From positions 44,613 to 108,612 of the forward strand of contig JBBDIM010000118.1 of NCBI GenBank assembly GCA_040880405.1: DNA of 64,000 bases, in the 5' to 3' direction. Under the pieces are notes generated by a model that saw only the letters and a program-made list of their open reading frames with translations, made no database searches and was not told the origin of the DNA. Positions 35,001 through 43,592 of the stretch are shown one piece after another (within the stretch, counting starts at the first letter, position 1; each line of letters opens with the position of its first letter). Position numbers and translations under genes: made by a program. The DNA comes from JBBDIM01 sp040880405. Its GTDB lineage: Bacteria > Planctomycetota > Planctomycetia > Pirellulales > Pirellulaceae.

Positions 35001-38000
35001 CTCCGCTTGGGAAACCGCGGATCAACGGCTGTTCCGGACCACCGACACCGCGCGACTGGCGATCGTGGCGGATAGTGCCGCCAGCCTCGCCAAAAAACTG
35101 GCCATGGCGACCGAGCAGCTTGGAAACGTGGCCGCGCGACAAGTTATTGAGCAGCAAGGAATTTTCTTCCGTGAGCTGCCCGCCGTGCCTCCCCGAGTCG
35201 CATTTCTGTTTCCCGGCCAAGGGTCGCAGTACGAGGGAATGCTCCGCAATCTAGTGGCAGAGTCTCCAGCCGCCGCTGAAATGGCGCGCAAGGCGGATGC
35301 GGCCATGCAGCGGCAAGGTTTTCCTTCATTCGCCGAGTTGGCTTGGAGTGAGCCTACTCGACTAGGGCAAGACATCTGGCAAACCCAAATCGCCATGCTG
35401 CTGGCCGACCTCATCTGCCTGGCGGCGTTGGAAGAACGGGGGATCTCCCCCGACTTGGTCCTTGGCCACAGTTACGGTGAATTCCCAGCCCTTTACGCCG
35501 CCGGAGTCTGGAGCTTGGACGATGTCATTCGGATGACCAAGACGCGTTGCGATGGCATTGAAGCAACGTCGCTGAACAATGCCGGCTTGCTGGCGACCAC
35601 CGCACCGCCGGAGGTGGTGAAGTCGCTTATCGCGGAATGCGGCGTTCAGGCCTACTTGGCCAATTTTAACGCGCCGGACCAAACGGTCATTGGCGGAAAG
35701 AAGTCCGCGTTGGAGCAGCTCTCCCAGACGCTCTCGGAACATTCTTTTGCCGCCCGCATTTTGGCTGTTCCGGCAGCGTTTCATACGCCGCTCATGGCCG
35801 GCTCCAGCCGTCTATTGCAGCAAGCGTTGGAAACAGCGGATCTGCGGCCACCGCGGACCACCTTCATCAGCACCGTGGATAACCAGCGGGTCGAAAATGT
35901 CGACCGAATCCGCCGCAACCTGGGTGTACAACTAACCACGCCGGTAAATTACGTTCGGCTGATTGAAAACCTAGCGGCTGAATCGCCCACCATCTTCGTC
36001 GAGGTGGGCCCGCAGCAGACCTTGACGAAACTCAACCGCAAAATCCTCGCGGCGGAGGCGAATGTCACCTCAGCTGATAATCCCAAGCGACCCGGCCTCG
36101 ACTGCATCCTGGGCGTCCAGGCACTCCTGGAATGTCTGGGAGTTGGCTCCGCCGCCCCTTCCCACCTGGAAGCGGTGAATCACCCCACGGCTCCACTGCG
36201 TAATGTTGCTCCTGATTCTTTGACTAACTCCCACGAGATGAACCCGATGGATGATATCCCGCATTTCGATGCGACCGAGCGTCGTCGACTGAAGATGCGC
36301 GGGGCGTCGGATCGGCCAACCGGGCCTATCCCGGCGGTGCCACCGCAACCTCCCGCGTTAACGCAGGCGGTTCCCAGCCCGCAGTCGGCAGCTTCACAGC
36401 CTGTTCCCGCAGCAGCGCAAGTCCCCCGGCCAAGGTTTGCTTCGCCGCCCGCTCCAGCTCCCGCGACTCCAAGTCCCACCCCGCCGCCGGTCGAACGGCC
36501 CACGGTTCCCAGTCTCCATGGGACCAATGGCTATCACTCCAATGGCAGTCCCGAGCCGGCCACTAGCCAGGTGCCCGCGGTCGACCTGGAGAAGTTTTTG
36601 GTAAACTTTGTCGTCGAACAGACCGGCTATCCACCGGAAGTGGTCGAGTTGGATGCGGACCTCGAAGCGGACTTGGGGATCGACAGTATCAAGAAGGCGC
36701 AACTCTTCGGCGAGCTCCAGGAGTACTTCGAGATCAGCACCTCGGCGACGGAGTTGTCTCTGGATGACTTCACCACGCTCCGGCATGTGGTCGACTTTTT
36801 GTCGGCCAACGGGCAGGCCAGCAACCAGCAGAGCATCGCCTCTCCGGCCCCGGCAACTCCGCTGCCGCAAGATACAGCGATCCAAGATACAGCACCGCCA
36901 GATACCGCAGTCAGCCCTACCGAGTCGGCCCCGCAAACTGCTCCCTCAGCGTCCCCTTCCGGCGGCACCAGTGCAGAGGAGCTTGAACGCTTCTTGGTCA
37001 ACTTTGTGGTGGAGCAGACCGGCTACCCGCCGGAGGTGGTCGAATTGGATGCGGACCTTGAGGCGGACCTCGGGATCGACAGCATTAAGAAGGCCCAACT
37101 CTTCGGCGAGCTCCAGGAATACTTCGAGATCAACACCTCTGCCACCGAGCTATCTCTCGATGACTTCACCACGCTACGCCACGTGGTCAACTTTTTGACT
37201 GCCAACGGTCAGACCCGAAGTGAGGCGGCCGCGGAACCCGTTCAATCAGCACCGGTGCCGGCCCATCCGTCCCCGCCACCCAGTCCCCCTCCGAGTTCTC
37301 AGTCGTTGACCAATGGGACGGTTCCTCACGAATCAACCGCTCCCGCGGCTGACGCCACCCCCGTCACGGGTACCGTGCCGGATGACCTCGAAAAATTTCT
37401 GGTCAACTTCGTGGTCGAACAGACTGGCTATCCACCGGAAGTGGTCGAGTTGGATGCGGACCTCGAAGCGGACCTGGGGATCGACAGTATCAAGAAGGCC
37501 CAGCTCTTCGGCGAGCTCCAGGAGTACTTCGAGATCAGCACTTCCGCGACGGATCTGTCCCTCGACGACTTCACCACGCTGAGGCATGTGCTCGACTTCC
37601 TGTCGGCCAGCGATCAGCAACCAAGTAGCACGCAGATGCCTCACGAGGCAGCGTCTTTTTCCCCGGCCGCTCCGGCGCCGGCACGGGAAATTAATTCAAT
37701 TGCGCCGGCCGTGACGTCTGCTTCCTCCGAAGCGGGCTTCGCGGATGATTTTTCGCCACAAGATCCGGATTCTCCGACACCTTTCGAAGTCTCCGGCACG
37801 CCCTATCAGATAGGACAGCAGCACGGCTCTCAGTACCGCACCGAGATCCGCCGGATGCTGCGGAACTATGCCGAGTTCGTTGGCCAGTCGATTGACGAGT
37901 TACCAGGCTCTGCCCGTTGTGCTAGGGCGATGGAACTCCTTTCGAGCGACCAATGGGACGAGCTTCAAGGGATCGCGGACGCGGTAGAAGCGCCGCTGGG

Positions 38001-41000
38001 GAACCTTTTGGCCCATCATTTCGCGGTCGCGGAAGTCCTTTCGGAAGTGGACCAACTCGCCACCTCCGGTGGTTCCGGCGAGGCGACGCGGCACGCGGCG
38101 CGGATGATTCCCGCTGCGTTCGGGCCGCTGAGAGACAGCCTCCGTTTGGTCCCCATGCTACGGAAACCGCACGCTGGCTTGTCTCATGTCGCCATCGTCC
38201 CTATCGGTACCGTGCTGGTCACCGGAGGGATGAATTCGCGGGGCTTAGCCGTCAGTTGGGGAAGTGATCCCCAAACCAGTTCCCGGCCTGCCGTCGATCC
38301 CCCGCTGGCCGAACTGCTCGCGGAAAGTGCCGATTTGGAAGCCGCGCTCGACTATCTCGCGATCCAACCGGGCAACACCGCCGGCGACTTTGTAATCTCC
38401 GAGACGCAAACAGGGCGGGTTGCCACGGTCACGCTTGATCACCAAGGGGTGCAAGTGATCAGCGATGGTCCTGCTGCTCGGCTTGTCCACGGTCAACTGG
38501 CGGCGGTTGGCGGGGCGGATCGACGTTTGTCGCCCGAGACCATCGATTTTGATGAAGAGGAGTTCGCGAATCTCTTGGCCCCTCAAGATCGCGACTCTCT
38601 GGCCTGGGAGCTTTCCAACGAATGCCTGATTCTGAAAGGAGACGTGCTTGACGACCACCAGCAGCGCTACGACCTGCGGGGGCTGCTGAACCTGGATGAC
38701 GCACCCCGCTCGGTTTCAGGTCGGCAGACCGAACTGCCCTTGGTTGAGCCCAAAATTACCGCTCGTTTCGAGCTGGAAATGCGTGAGGCTCCGCTGGCCG
38801 GCAACACCCCCACCACGCCCATTTGGCACGGGGCGGCGATTGTTCTGGGCAGCGGAGAGATGGCCTCCGCCTTGATAGAGCAGCTCCAGCGAACCGGTGC
38901 GACGGTCTACCAAATCGAAGACGCCGCGGATTGCGACATAGTGGTAAGCCAGCTTGAGGCAATCTGCCAGCAAGGTCCGGCTCCTCATCTCTTCATCACC
39001 ACGGCTCGCGATGGCAGTCCGAAGGTCCGTTTTGAAGACGCCGCTCTCTGGACGCGGCAGCAAGCCGCGCTGGAGACGGCGCTGTTTGTCTGTCAGAAAT
39101 GGCTGGCGTTAGGGGAAGCGGGTGGCTGGTTGGATCGCGCGACCGTTGTCGCTACCACGGTCCTCGGGGGCGACTTTGGCTTCGGCCAAGGTGCGGCGGC
39201 CGCCCAGGGTGGTGGGCTCACCGGCCTGATGAAGGCGATTTTTATCGAATACACCGTCATGCGGAGCGGAAAAGGGCCACGTGTCAAAGCGTTCGATACC
39301 GCGCCGCAAGATGATCCGCACAGCGTCGCGGATTCGATGCTGCGAGAACTCGCCTCGGGCAACCTCGACTATGAAGTCTCCTGGAGCGGCAACGTCCGCC
39401 GGGTTCCCTTTGCGATCGATCGACCGGCCGAACCGACCGCCATCGCGCGGTCGCTTCCGCACGGCGTGTGGGTGGTGGCAGGGGGTGCTCGGGGCATCAC
39501 AGCCGCTTGTGCTCTGGAACTTGGGAAGCGTTACGGCTTGCGGCTCCACCTGCTGGGAACAAGCGACTTGCCCCAGATCGATCCCGCTTGGCGCAACCTG
39601 GACGCGGAAGGACTGCAAAAGCTGAAGGCCGAGACGATGATCGCCGCGCGCAAAGCGGGCCAGCAGGCCCCCGGTGCGTGGGAGAAGGTCCAGAAGGCGC
39701 TGGAAATCGATCGCTCAATGAGAGCTTTCGCCGACGCGGGCGTTTCCGCGACGTACCATGTGTGCGACGTTTCCAATCGAGAATCGCTGGCCGCGGTGTT
39801 GAACGAAGTTCGCCGCATAGACGGCCCGATCTCCGGCATCCTGCATGGAGCGGGGATCGACAAATCATGCCGGATGGAAAAGAAACGCCATGACGTTGTG
39901 AGGGCGACCTTAGGCATTAAGGCAGGCGGCGTTGTGCATCTGGCGGCACTCACCAAAGAAGATCCGATCCGGCACTTCCTGGGGTTTGGCTCGATTGCCG
40001 GCCGACTCGGCAGCTTTGGCCAGGCCGACTACTGCATGGCGAGCGATCTGCTGTGCAAGCTGATGGGTGGGTATCGTCGCCAGCGACCGTGGGTCCGCGC
40101 TGTCGGGTTCCATTGGCATGGCTGGGACGAAGTGGGCATGGCGGCCCGTCCCGAAACGCAAAGTGTATTGAAGGGTAAAAGCGACCTGACCCTGATGCCG
40201 CTGGCCGAAGGTCTCGGCCACTTGATTCGGGAAATTGAAGCGGAGGTTCCACGCCACGAAATTCTCATCACCGAGCGCCGTCACTGGCAGCGTTTTGCCG
40301 ATGGGCTGGGCAAGCTGGTGGAAGATCGAGTTGGCGAAGACTCGCCGTCTCAGGCACCCAACGCTTCTCCAGGCATCGCCACTTCGGTCGAGTCGAAAGC
40401 TGCAGGCCCTGTTTCGCAGCAGCCGCTCGGCCCTCCCCATCCGTCGGTGGAACTACGGACCGAGCGGTGTGAACTGAAACTCATCGACGCACCACTTCCC
40501 CCTGGCAGTTCCGACCTCCCCACGTTCGATGCCCCAGTCTGGATCGCAGGGGATAACGCGGATGCGGTTGAATTGGAAAATCGCCTGAGAGGGGCCGGCG
40601 CGGAGGTTTACCGCTTCGCCGGTCGCGGCGAGCACGCTGCCGTCTTGGCCCAACTTGATGGGCTCCACCCCCAGCAAGCGGCCAAGCATTTGTTTCTTCT
40701 GAGCGGACGCGATCCAGCGCCCGCTGATCCTCTTTCCGCGGAAGCGGTCGAACGCCGCAGTCGCGAAGGAGTGATCACCCCGTTCTTCATCGCCCAGCAC
40801 TGGTATAACCGGTTGTCGAAGGCCGGTTCCGGCACAGGCACTCTGGTGACAGCCGTATCGCTGGGAGGCGATTTTGGCTTCCAGTCAACGGTCGTCAACC
40901 CCGACGGGGGCGGCACGGCCGGTTTCGTCAAATCGATCCATATTGAAGACTCCCGCCGCGAGCCGCGCGTTGCCCGCTGCAAGGTGATCGATGCCCCTGT

Positions 41001-42906
41001 CACCGATTCTTCTAGCATCGTCGTTGACGCACTGCTAAGGGAAATTGCGGCGGATCGGCCCGAAGTGGAAGTTAGTTGGTGCGGTGGGATGCGGCGTGTC
41101 GTCCGCCCGATTCCAGTCGAACTTCCCCCCGGTCCGGCGGCGAATATTCCGCGTGACGGCGTCTGGGTAATCACCGGCGGAGCACGTGGGATCACGGCCA
41201 TCGCGGCCCGTGAGTTGGCAGCGAAATACGGATGGAAGTTACACCTACTCGGCAAGAGTCCTCCGCCGCTTGAAGATGCCCCTTGGCGCGACTTCGATGA
41301 AGAGCAACTAAGAACTTATAAAACGCGGATCGCGCGTGAAGCGGTTTCCAAAGGGGAGTCACCCGGGGCTGCCTGGGATCGCGTGCTGAAGGACTGTGAG
41401 ATCTTCGCGAACCTCCGCAAATTCGCGGACGCGGGGGTCTCGGCCACGTATCATCAGTGCGATGTGACCAGCCGAGCGGAGCTCGATGCCACCTTGCAAA
41501 AAATCCGCCAAGCCGATGGCGGCATCAACGGGCTGATGCACGGAGCGGGACTGATTGAACCGGGCCGTTTCGACAATAAGCGGCACGGTTTTGTTGAGAA
41601 GTTGGTGCGAACCAAGTTCGATGGCCTGCTGCATCTGCTCGCCCTGACGAAGGACGATCCGTTGACTCACTGCATTGGGTTCGGATCAATTAGCGGACGG
41701 TTTGGGGGCAATGGCCTGAGTGACTATGCCGCCGGGAACGACTCGATGTCGAAGGTCCTCGATTGGCACCGCATGGCTCGTCCCGATTGCACCACGCTTT
41801 GCATCCACTGGGAATCGTGGGAAGGGGCCGGCATTGCCACCTTGTCCCGTTTTGCGTGGGGCCCGCGAAGCGTCATGAAGATGAAGTACATGCTGCCTGA
41901 AGAGGGTGTGCGGCGGATGGAGGAGGAACTGGCCGGTGGGGCGAAGAAGGCCGAAACGCTTTACACGTTCGGCGACTTCTACCCGATGTTTTACCCGCAA
42001 GAGCAGTATCCCCTGGGTGAATTTCAACCCCGTAGTGGGAAAAACGCGGACATGCCTCTGGTTAGTACCACGCGGAATGATGGAGACGTATTGGTTGGCG
42101 ATGTGCCACTCGACCCGGAGAACGATCCCTTCCTGGCGCTGCATCGCCTGCGGGGCAAGCCGCTGATGCCGGTCGTGGCGACTCTGGAAGCACTGCGGGA
42201 GATCGCGGCCCTTGCCTCAAGTAAGCAGGTGACCGCGTTCCGCGATGTCGACATGGTGGATGGCCTGTTGTTCCACACCGCGAATCCCCAAACGGCACAG
42301 GCCACTGCGACCAAGGTTGGTGATGAGCTTGTCCATTGCCGCTGGACGTGCGATTTTCGCAACCGGAGCGGCGGGCTGATTCAGAAAGATCGCCTGTACC
42401 TGGAAGCAAAGGTCGTGGTTGCCGATGCGCCGCCGACGCTGTCGTTCACCCCGCCGCCGTTCCCCGCGGAATGGGACGCGGTTACGTATCCCGAAGACGC
42501 CGCGATCTATCATGGGCTACCATTTCGGTGCCTTAAAGCGATTGCTTGTGAGCCCAAAAGTGGGTGGGGACATATTGTCGCGCAACCATTGTCCGATCTC
42601 ACGGGCGAAGCCAAACGCGAAGGGTGGCTTGTCCCCTCCTGCGTTCTCGATTCGGCCTTGTATGCTTGTGGCTGCCATTTGTATCTGCATGGCGCAGGAG
42701 CCGTGTCGCTGCCTCGCAAGATCGAGCTGCTGGAACTGGGCCGCCCCGCAGTCGACGGTGAGAATTGCTACGTCCATTTTGCTTGTCGCGAGATCGCGGA
42801 AAAGTCTGCCTTGTACGATTTGACCCTGCTTGGGGAAGACGGAGCGGTCATCCTCAAGGCAACCGGCTACGAGAAGGTGATCCTCACCCGCGGAGCCGAC
42901 GCATGA
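32029..42906 (+). CDS. iterative type I PKS (PUFA-synthase-like): KS-CLF-AT-ACPx3-AAT-like-KR-KR-DH
   Basis: A single 3625-residue polypeptide. KS1 (residues ~10-475) has a complete triad: C217, H349 in CHATATQVGD and H389 in NIGH. KS2 (~490-930) has lost it: V695 replaces Cys, and both His sites read TDENAT and FGQMGG, so it is chain-length-factor-like. AT (~1060-1370) has GHSYG with S1148 and AAFHT with H1252. Three ACPs carry phosphopantetheine serines S1553, S1685 and S1820 (GIDSIKK). Residues ~1918-2225 resemble a C45/AAT domain (GTPYQIGQQHG, GMNSRGLAVSWG), but L2051 stands where the nucleophile Cys is expected. Two KR modules follow (KR1: S2655, Y2668; KR2: S3220, Y3233, N3237; NADPH sites near 2484 and 3049). 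The DH has H3372 in HRLRGKPLMP and D3541. No internal ER or thioesterase is present. The PPTase gene overlaps it by 4 bases (ATGA). Confidence 0.9.
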   Translation: MTISTDRTDIPVAIVGMACRLPGAANLDEYWKLISEGLSAVGEVPPERLNREIYYHPDKGVRGKTYSTKAALLGDRLFHADRCPIPQHLLGSVDNTHLLMTEVAGEALRHAGYDPFELPNRNVSVFIGHAQGSSRLGELTFQTYLDEAIALLEETPGFQDLPPDQRQAIEQELIDDLLKTIPGGSQEFRNLNCNMVAGTVAKAFGLNGAWLALNSACASSLHAMLMGARALQRGRADAVIVGGASDCKSDSLVLFSNAQTLTKDDSRPFDSKADGLVMSEGYVALVMKTLERAIADGDPIQAVVRGLGVATDGRGKSLWAPRKEGQIRAMHRAYRSGADASRLQYLECHATATQVGDATELETLGEVLGPKFPAGKKIPITSAKANIGHSLEAAGIAGMIKTVLCMQHRQFPAAINIQELNTKVAWDQSPFFVPMQPAAWDAPEDGGPRCAAVNAFGIGGLNMHVVIDEYVGQSTSQITGSAPTSEETAEDRAIAVIGMSCILPGADQLDRFWELVQAGTDPKGEPPADRWSAQARKKAAAAGLVPRGGFIENYAYDWRKHKVPPKQVLEADPLQFMFLDASEKALTDAGYDRESIPREMTGVVVCTEFGGDFSDQLEMGLRLPEMQAYLSQRLGQRGLSTDKINEINQNFGSILLKKWPALVDETGSFTSSTLASRISKTLDLKGGAVAIDSGVTSGMSGIALCIDSLLSGDSDLMICAAGQRRMGPTMYHGLLEAGILSAEGTAKDVWDPDYRGIVPGEGVGVVVLKRLADARRDGDPIRAVIRGLGIATDENPAKAIRLAVERSSQMAGIDLADVDFIDVETDENATVSSPSYAALAGAHVGDQRQSPLNFASATAQFGQMGGGGPILALVKAVLESQHKEVGRGLEIKTRPGNAPEATFRGAAKIRPRGLGGVATWSKGQAFYLLLDDGSPVPPKSQISTPVSDKIVATPPTRHSQETQTASKIVRFGAPSLAVMRSQLHSAAAHVNSAWETADQRLFRTTDTARLAIVADSAASLAKKLAMATEQLGNVAARQVIEQQGIFFRELPAVPPRVAFLFPGQGSQYEGMLRNLVAESPAAAEMARKADAAMQRQGFPSFAELAWSEPTRLGQDIWQTQIAMLLADLICLAALEERGISPDLVLGHSYGEFPALYAAGVWSLDDVIRMTKTRCDGIEATSLNNAGLLATTAPPEVVKSLIAECGVQAYLANFNAPDQTVIGGKKSALEQLSQTLSEHSFAARILAVPAAFHTPLMAGSSRLLQQALETADLRPPRTTFISTVDNQRVENVDRIRRNLGVQLTTPVNYVRLIENLAAESPTIFVEVGPQQTLTKLNRKILAAEANVTSADNPKRPGLDCILGVQALLECLGVGSAAPSHLEAVNHPTAPLRNVAPDSLTNSHEMNPMDDIPHFDATERRRLKMRGASDRPTGPIPAVPPQPPALTQAVPSPQSAASQPVPAAAQVPRPRFASPPAPAPATPSPTPPPVERPTVPSLHGTNGYHSNGSPEPATSQVPAVDLEKFLVNFVVEQTGYPPEVVELDADLEADLGIDSIKKAQLFGELQEYFEISTSATELSLDDFTTLRHVVDFLSANGQASNQQSIASPAPATPLPQDTAIQDTAPPDTAVSPTESAPQTAPSASPSGGTSAEELERFLVNFVVEQTGYPPEVVELDADLEADLGIDSIKKAQLFGELQEYFEINTSATELSLDDFTTLRHVVNFLTANGQTRSEAAAEPVQSAPVPAHPSPPPSPPPSSQSLTNGTVPHESTAPAADATPVTGTVPDDLEKFLVNFVVEQTGYPPEVVELDADLEADLGIDSIKKAQLFGELQEYFEISTSATDLSLDDFTTLRHVLDFLSASDQQPSSTQMPHEAASFSPAAPAPAREINSIAPAVTSASSEAGFADDFSPQDPDSPTPFEVSGTPYQIGQQHGSQYRTEIRRMLRNYAEFVGQSIDELPGSARCARAMELLSSDQWDELQGIADAVEAPLGNLLAHHFAVAEVLSEVDQLATSGGSGEATRHAARMIPAAFGPLRDSLRLVPMLRKPHAGLSHVAIVPIGTVLVTGGMNSRGLAVSWGSDPQTSSRPAVDPPLAELLAESADLEAALDYLAIQPGNTAGDFVISETQTGRVATVTLDHQGVQVISDGPAARLVHGQLAAVGGADRRLSPETIDFDEEEFANLLAPQDRDSLAWELSNECLILKGDVLDDHQQRYDLRGLLNLDDAPRSVSGRQTELPLVEPKITARFELEMREAPLAGNTPTTPIWHGAAIVLGSGEMASALIEQLQRTGATVYQIEDAADCDIVVSQLEAICQQGPAPHLFITTARDGSPKVRFEDAALWTRQQAALETALFVCQKWLALGEAGGWLDRATVVATTVLGGDFGFGQGAAAAQGGGLTGLMKAIFIEYTVMRSGKGPRVKAFDTAPQDDPHSVADSMLRELASGNLDYEVSWSGNVRRVPFAIDRPAEPTAIARSLPHGVWVVAGGARGITAACALELGKRYGLRLHLLGTSDLPQIDPAWRNLDAEGLQKLKAETMIAARKAGQQAPGAWEKVQKALEIDRSMRAFADAGVSATYHVCDVSNRESLAAVLNEVRRIDGPISGILHGAGIDKSCRMEKKRHDVVRATLGIKAGGVVHLAALTKEDPIRHFLGFGSIAGRLGSFGQADYCMASDLLCKLMGGYRRQRPWVRAVGFHWHGWDEVGMAARPETQSVLKGKSDLTLMPLAEGLGHLIREIEAEVPRHEILITERRHWQRFADGLGKLVEDRVGEDSPSQAPNASPGIATSVESKAAGPVSQQPLGPPHPSVELRTERCELKLIDAPLPPGSSDLPTFDAPVWIAGDNADAVELENRLRGAGAEVYRFAGRGEHAAVLAQLDGLHPQQAAKHLFLLSGRDPAPADPLSAEAVERRSREGVITPFFIAQHWYNRLSKAGSGTGTLVTAVSLGGDFGFQSTVVNPDGGGTAGFVKSIHIEDSRREPRVARCKVIDAPVTDSSSIVVDALLREIAADRPEVEVSWCGGMRRVVRPIPVELPPGPAANIPRDGVWVITGGARGITAIAARELAAKYGWKLHLLGKSPPPLEDAPWRDFDEEQLRTYKTRIAREAVSKGESPGAAWDRVLKDCEIFANLRKFADAGVSATYHQCDVTSRAELDATLQKIRQADGGINGLMHGAGLIEPGRFDNKRHGFVEKLVRTKFDGLLHLLALTKDDPLTHCIGFGSISGRFGGNGLSDYAAGNDSMSKVLDWHRMARPDCTTLCIHWESWEGAGIATLSRFAWGPRSVMKMKYMLPEEGVRRMEEELAGGAKKAETLYTFGDFYPMFYPQEQYPLGEFQPRSGKNADMPLVSTTRNDGDVLVGDVPLDPENDPFLALHRLRGKPLMPVVATLEALREIAALASSKQVTAFRDVDMVDGLLFHTANPQTAQATATKVGDELVHCRWTCDFRNRSGGLIQKDRLYLEAKVVVADAPPTLSFTPPPFPAEWDAVTYPEDAAIYHGLPFRCLKAIACEPKSGWGHIVAQPLSDLTGEAKREGWLVPSCVLDSALYACGCHLYLHGAGAVSLPRKIELLELGRPAVDGENCYVHFACREIAEKSALYDLTLLGEDGAVILKATGYEKVILTRGADA
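36574..36810 (+). repeat. ACP repeat unit 1 within the PKS gene
   Basis: First of three tandem acyl carrier protein units (serine S1553). It is nearly identical to unit 3 at DNA level across the core, including long runs with no difference around the GIDSIKK codons, which points to recent duplication or gene conversion. Confidence 0.85.
36979..37206 (+). repeat. ACP repeat unit 2 within the PKS gene
   Basis: Second ACP unit (serine S1685), 132 residues after the first. Its protein sequence is nearly the same as units 1 and 3, but more synonymous codon differences are visible, so it is the older or less converted copy. Pro/Ala/Ser-rich linkers of ~50 residues separate the units. Confidence 0.85.
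37384..37611 (+). repeat. ACP repeat unit 3 within the PKS gene
   Basis: Third ACP unit (serine S1820), 135 residues after the second and immediately before the linker to the embedded AAT-like domain. Tandem ACPs raise flux in PUFA synthases (known for PfaA); the same role is likely here. Confidence 0.85.
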
Positions 42907-43592
42907 GCGACTGCTCTCAAAGCTCCATTCGCTACGTCGCCGACTTCGGCGTACTGCCTCTGCCCAAACACTTGCATTGGCTGAGCGAGGCGGAACATAC
43001 GGAATTAGTTACCTGGCGCGATCATAATCGCCGGGAACAATGGCTCGCAGGTCGCTGGATCGCTAAACGGATGATCTGCCGCGGTACGCTCGCCGAGGAA
43101 CTGCGTCGCGTTGAGATTTTGTCTCGAACCGCTGCAGGACTTGGCTCTCAACCTCGCGTAAATGTCGATGGTAAGCGGCTCGATCGGCGACTGTCAATTT
43201 CGCACGCCGGTCGGTCGGTTCTCGTCGGGCTGGGTGCCCCTCAATCGAAGATCGGAGTCGATTTGGCCTTGGACGTACCACACAGCGAGCGTTTCCGCGC
43301 TGCGTGGTTCAGCCCGCGTGAGAACGCCTGGCTAGGAAGCTCGCCCGAGCGACGCGGGCCAATCTTGTGGGGACTCAAAGAGGCCATTTTCAAGGCGCAG
43401 GCCGATGGGCAGGCCTGGAACCCGCGGGCGGTCGAGGTTTTGGCCATTGAAAACAGCTTGGTTTACAGTGAGCTGAATGGACGCGTACTTACGCCACTGA
43501 CGGCATGGATTCGTCCAGCAGAAGGTGGAGCGGCAACGGTCGTCTGGGACACAACACAAGATACCATTCGTTATCGAGGAAAAACTTCATGA
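42903..43592 (+). CDS. 4'-phosphopantetheinyl transferase (Sfp type)
   Basis: A 229-residue protein with Sfp-family motifs: an N-terminal LSEAEHTELVTWRDHNRREQ segment, SISHAG, IGVDLA with the metal-binding Asp, and WGLKEAIFKA (family WxxKEA). It transfers the phosphopantetheine arm from CoA to carrier-protein serines, here most simply the three ACPs of the PKS. The second acidic residue of the G-[VI]-D-[VIL]-E motif is Ala (VDLAL). Start ATG 42903 overlaps the PKS stop by four bases (ATGA), and its own stop overlaps the next start the same way, indicating translational coupling. Confidence 0.9.
   Translation: MSDCSQSSIRYVADFGVLPLPKHLHWLSEAEHTELVTWRDHNRREQWLAGRWIAKRMICRGTLAEELRRVEILSRTAAGLGSQPRVNVDGKRLDRRLSISHAGRSVLVGLGAPQSKIGVDLALDVPHSERFRAAWFSPRENAWLGSSPERRGPILWGLKEAIFKAQADGQAWNPRAVEVLAIENSLVYSELNGRVLTPLTAWIRPAEGGAATVVWDTTQDTIRYRGKTS

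Noticed and set aside
36838..36978. Pro/Ala/Thr-rich short repeats between ACP units as a mini-satellite
   Set aside because: The linker repeats are irregular and consistent with ordinary inter-ACP linkers.
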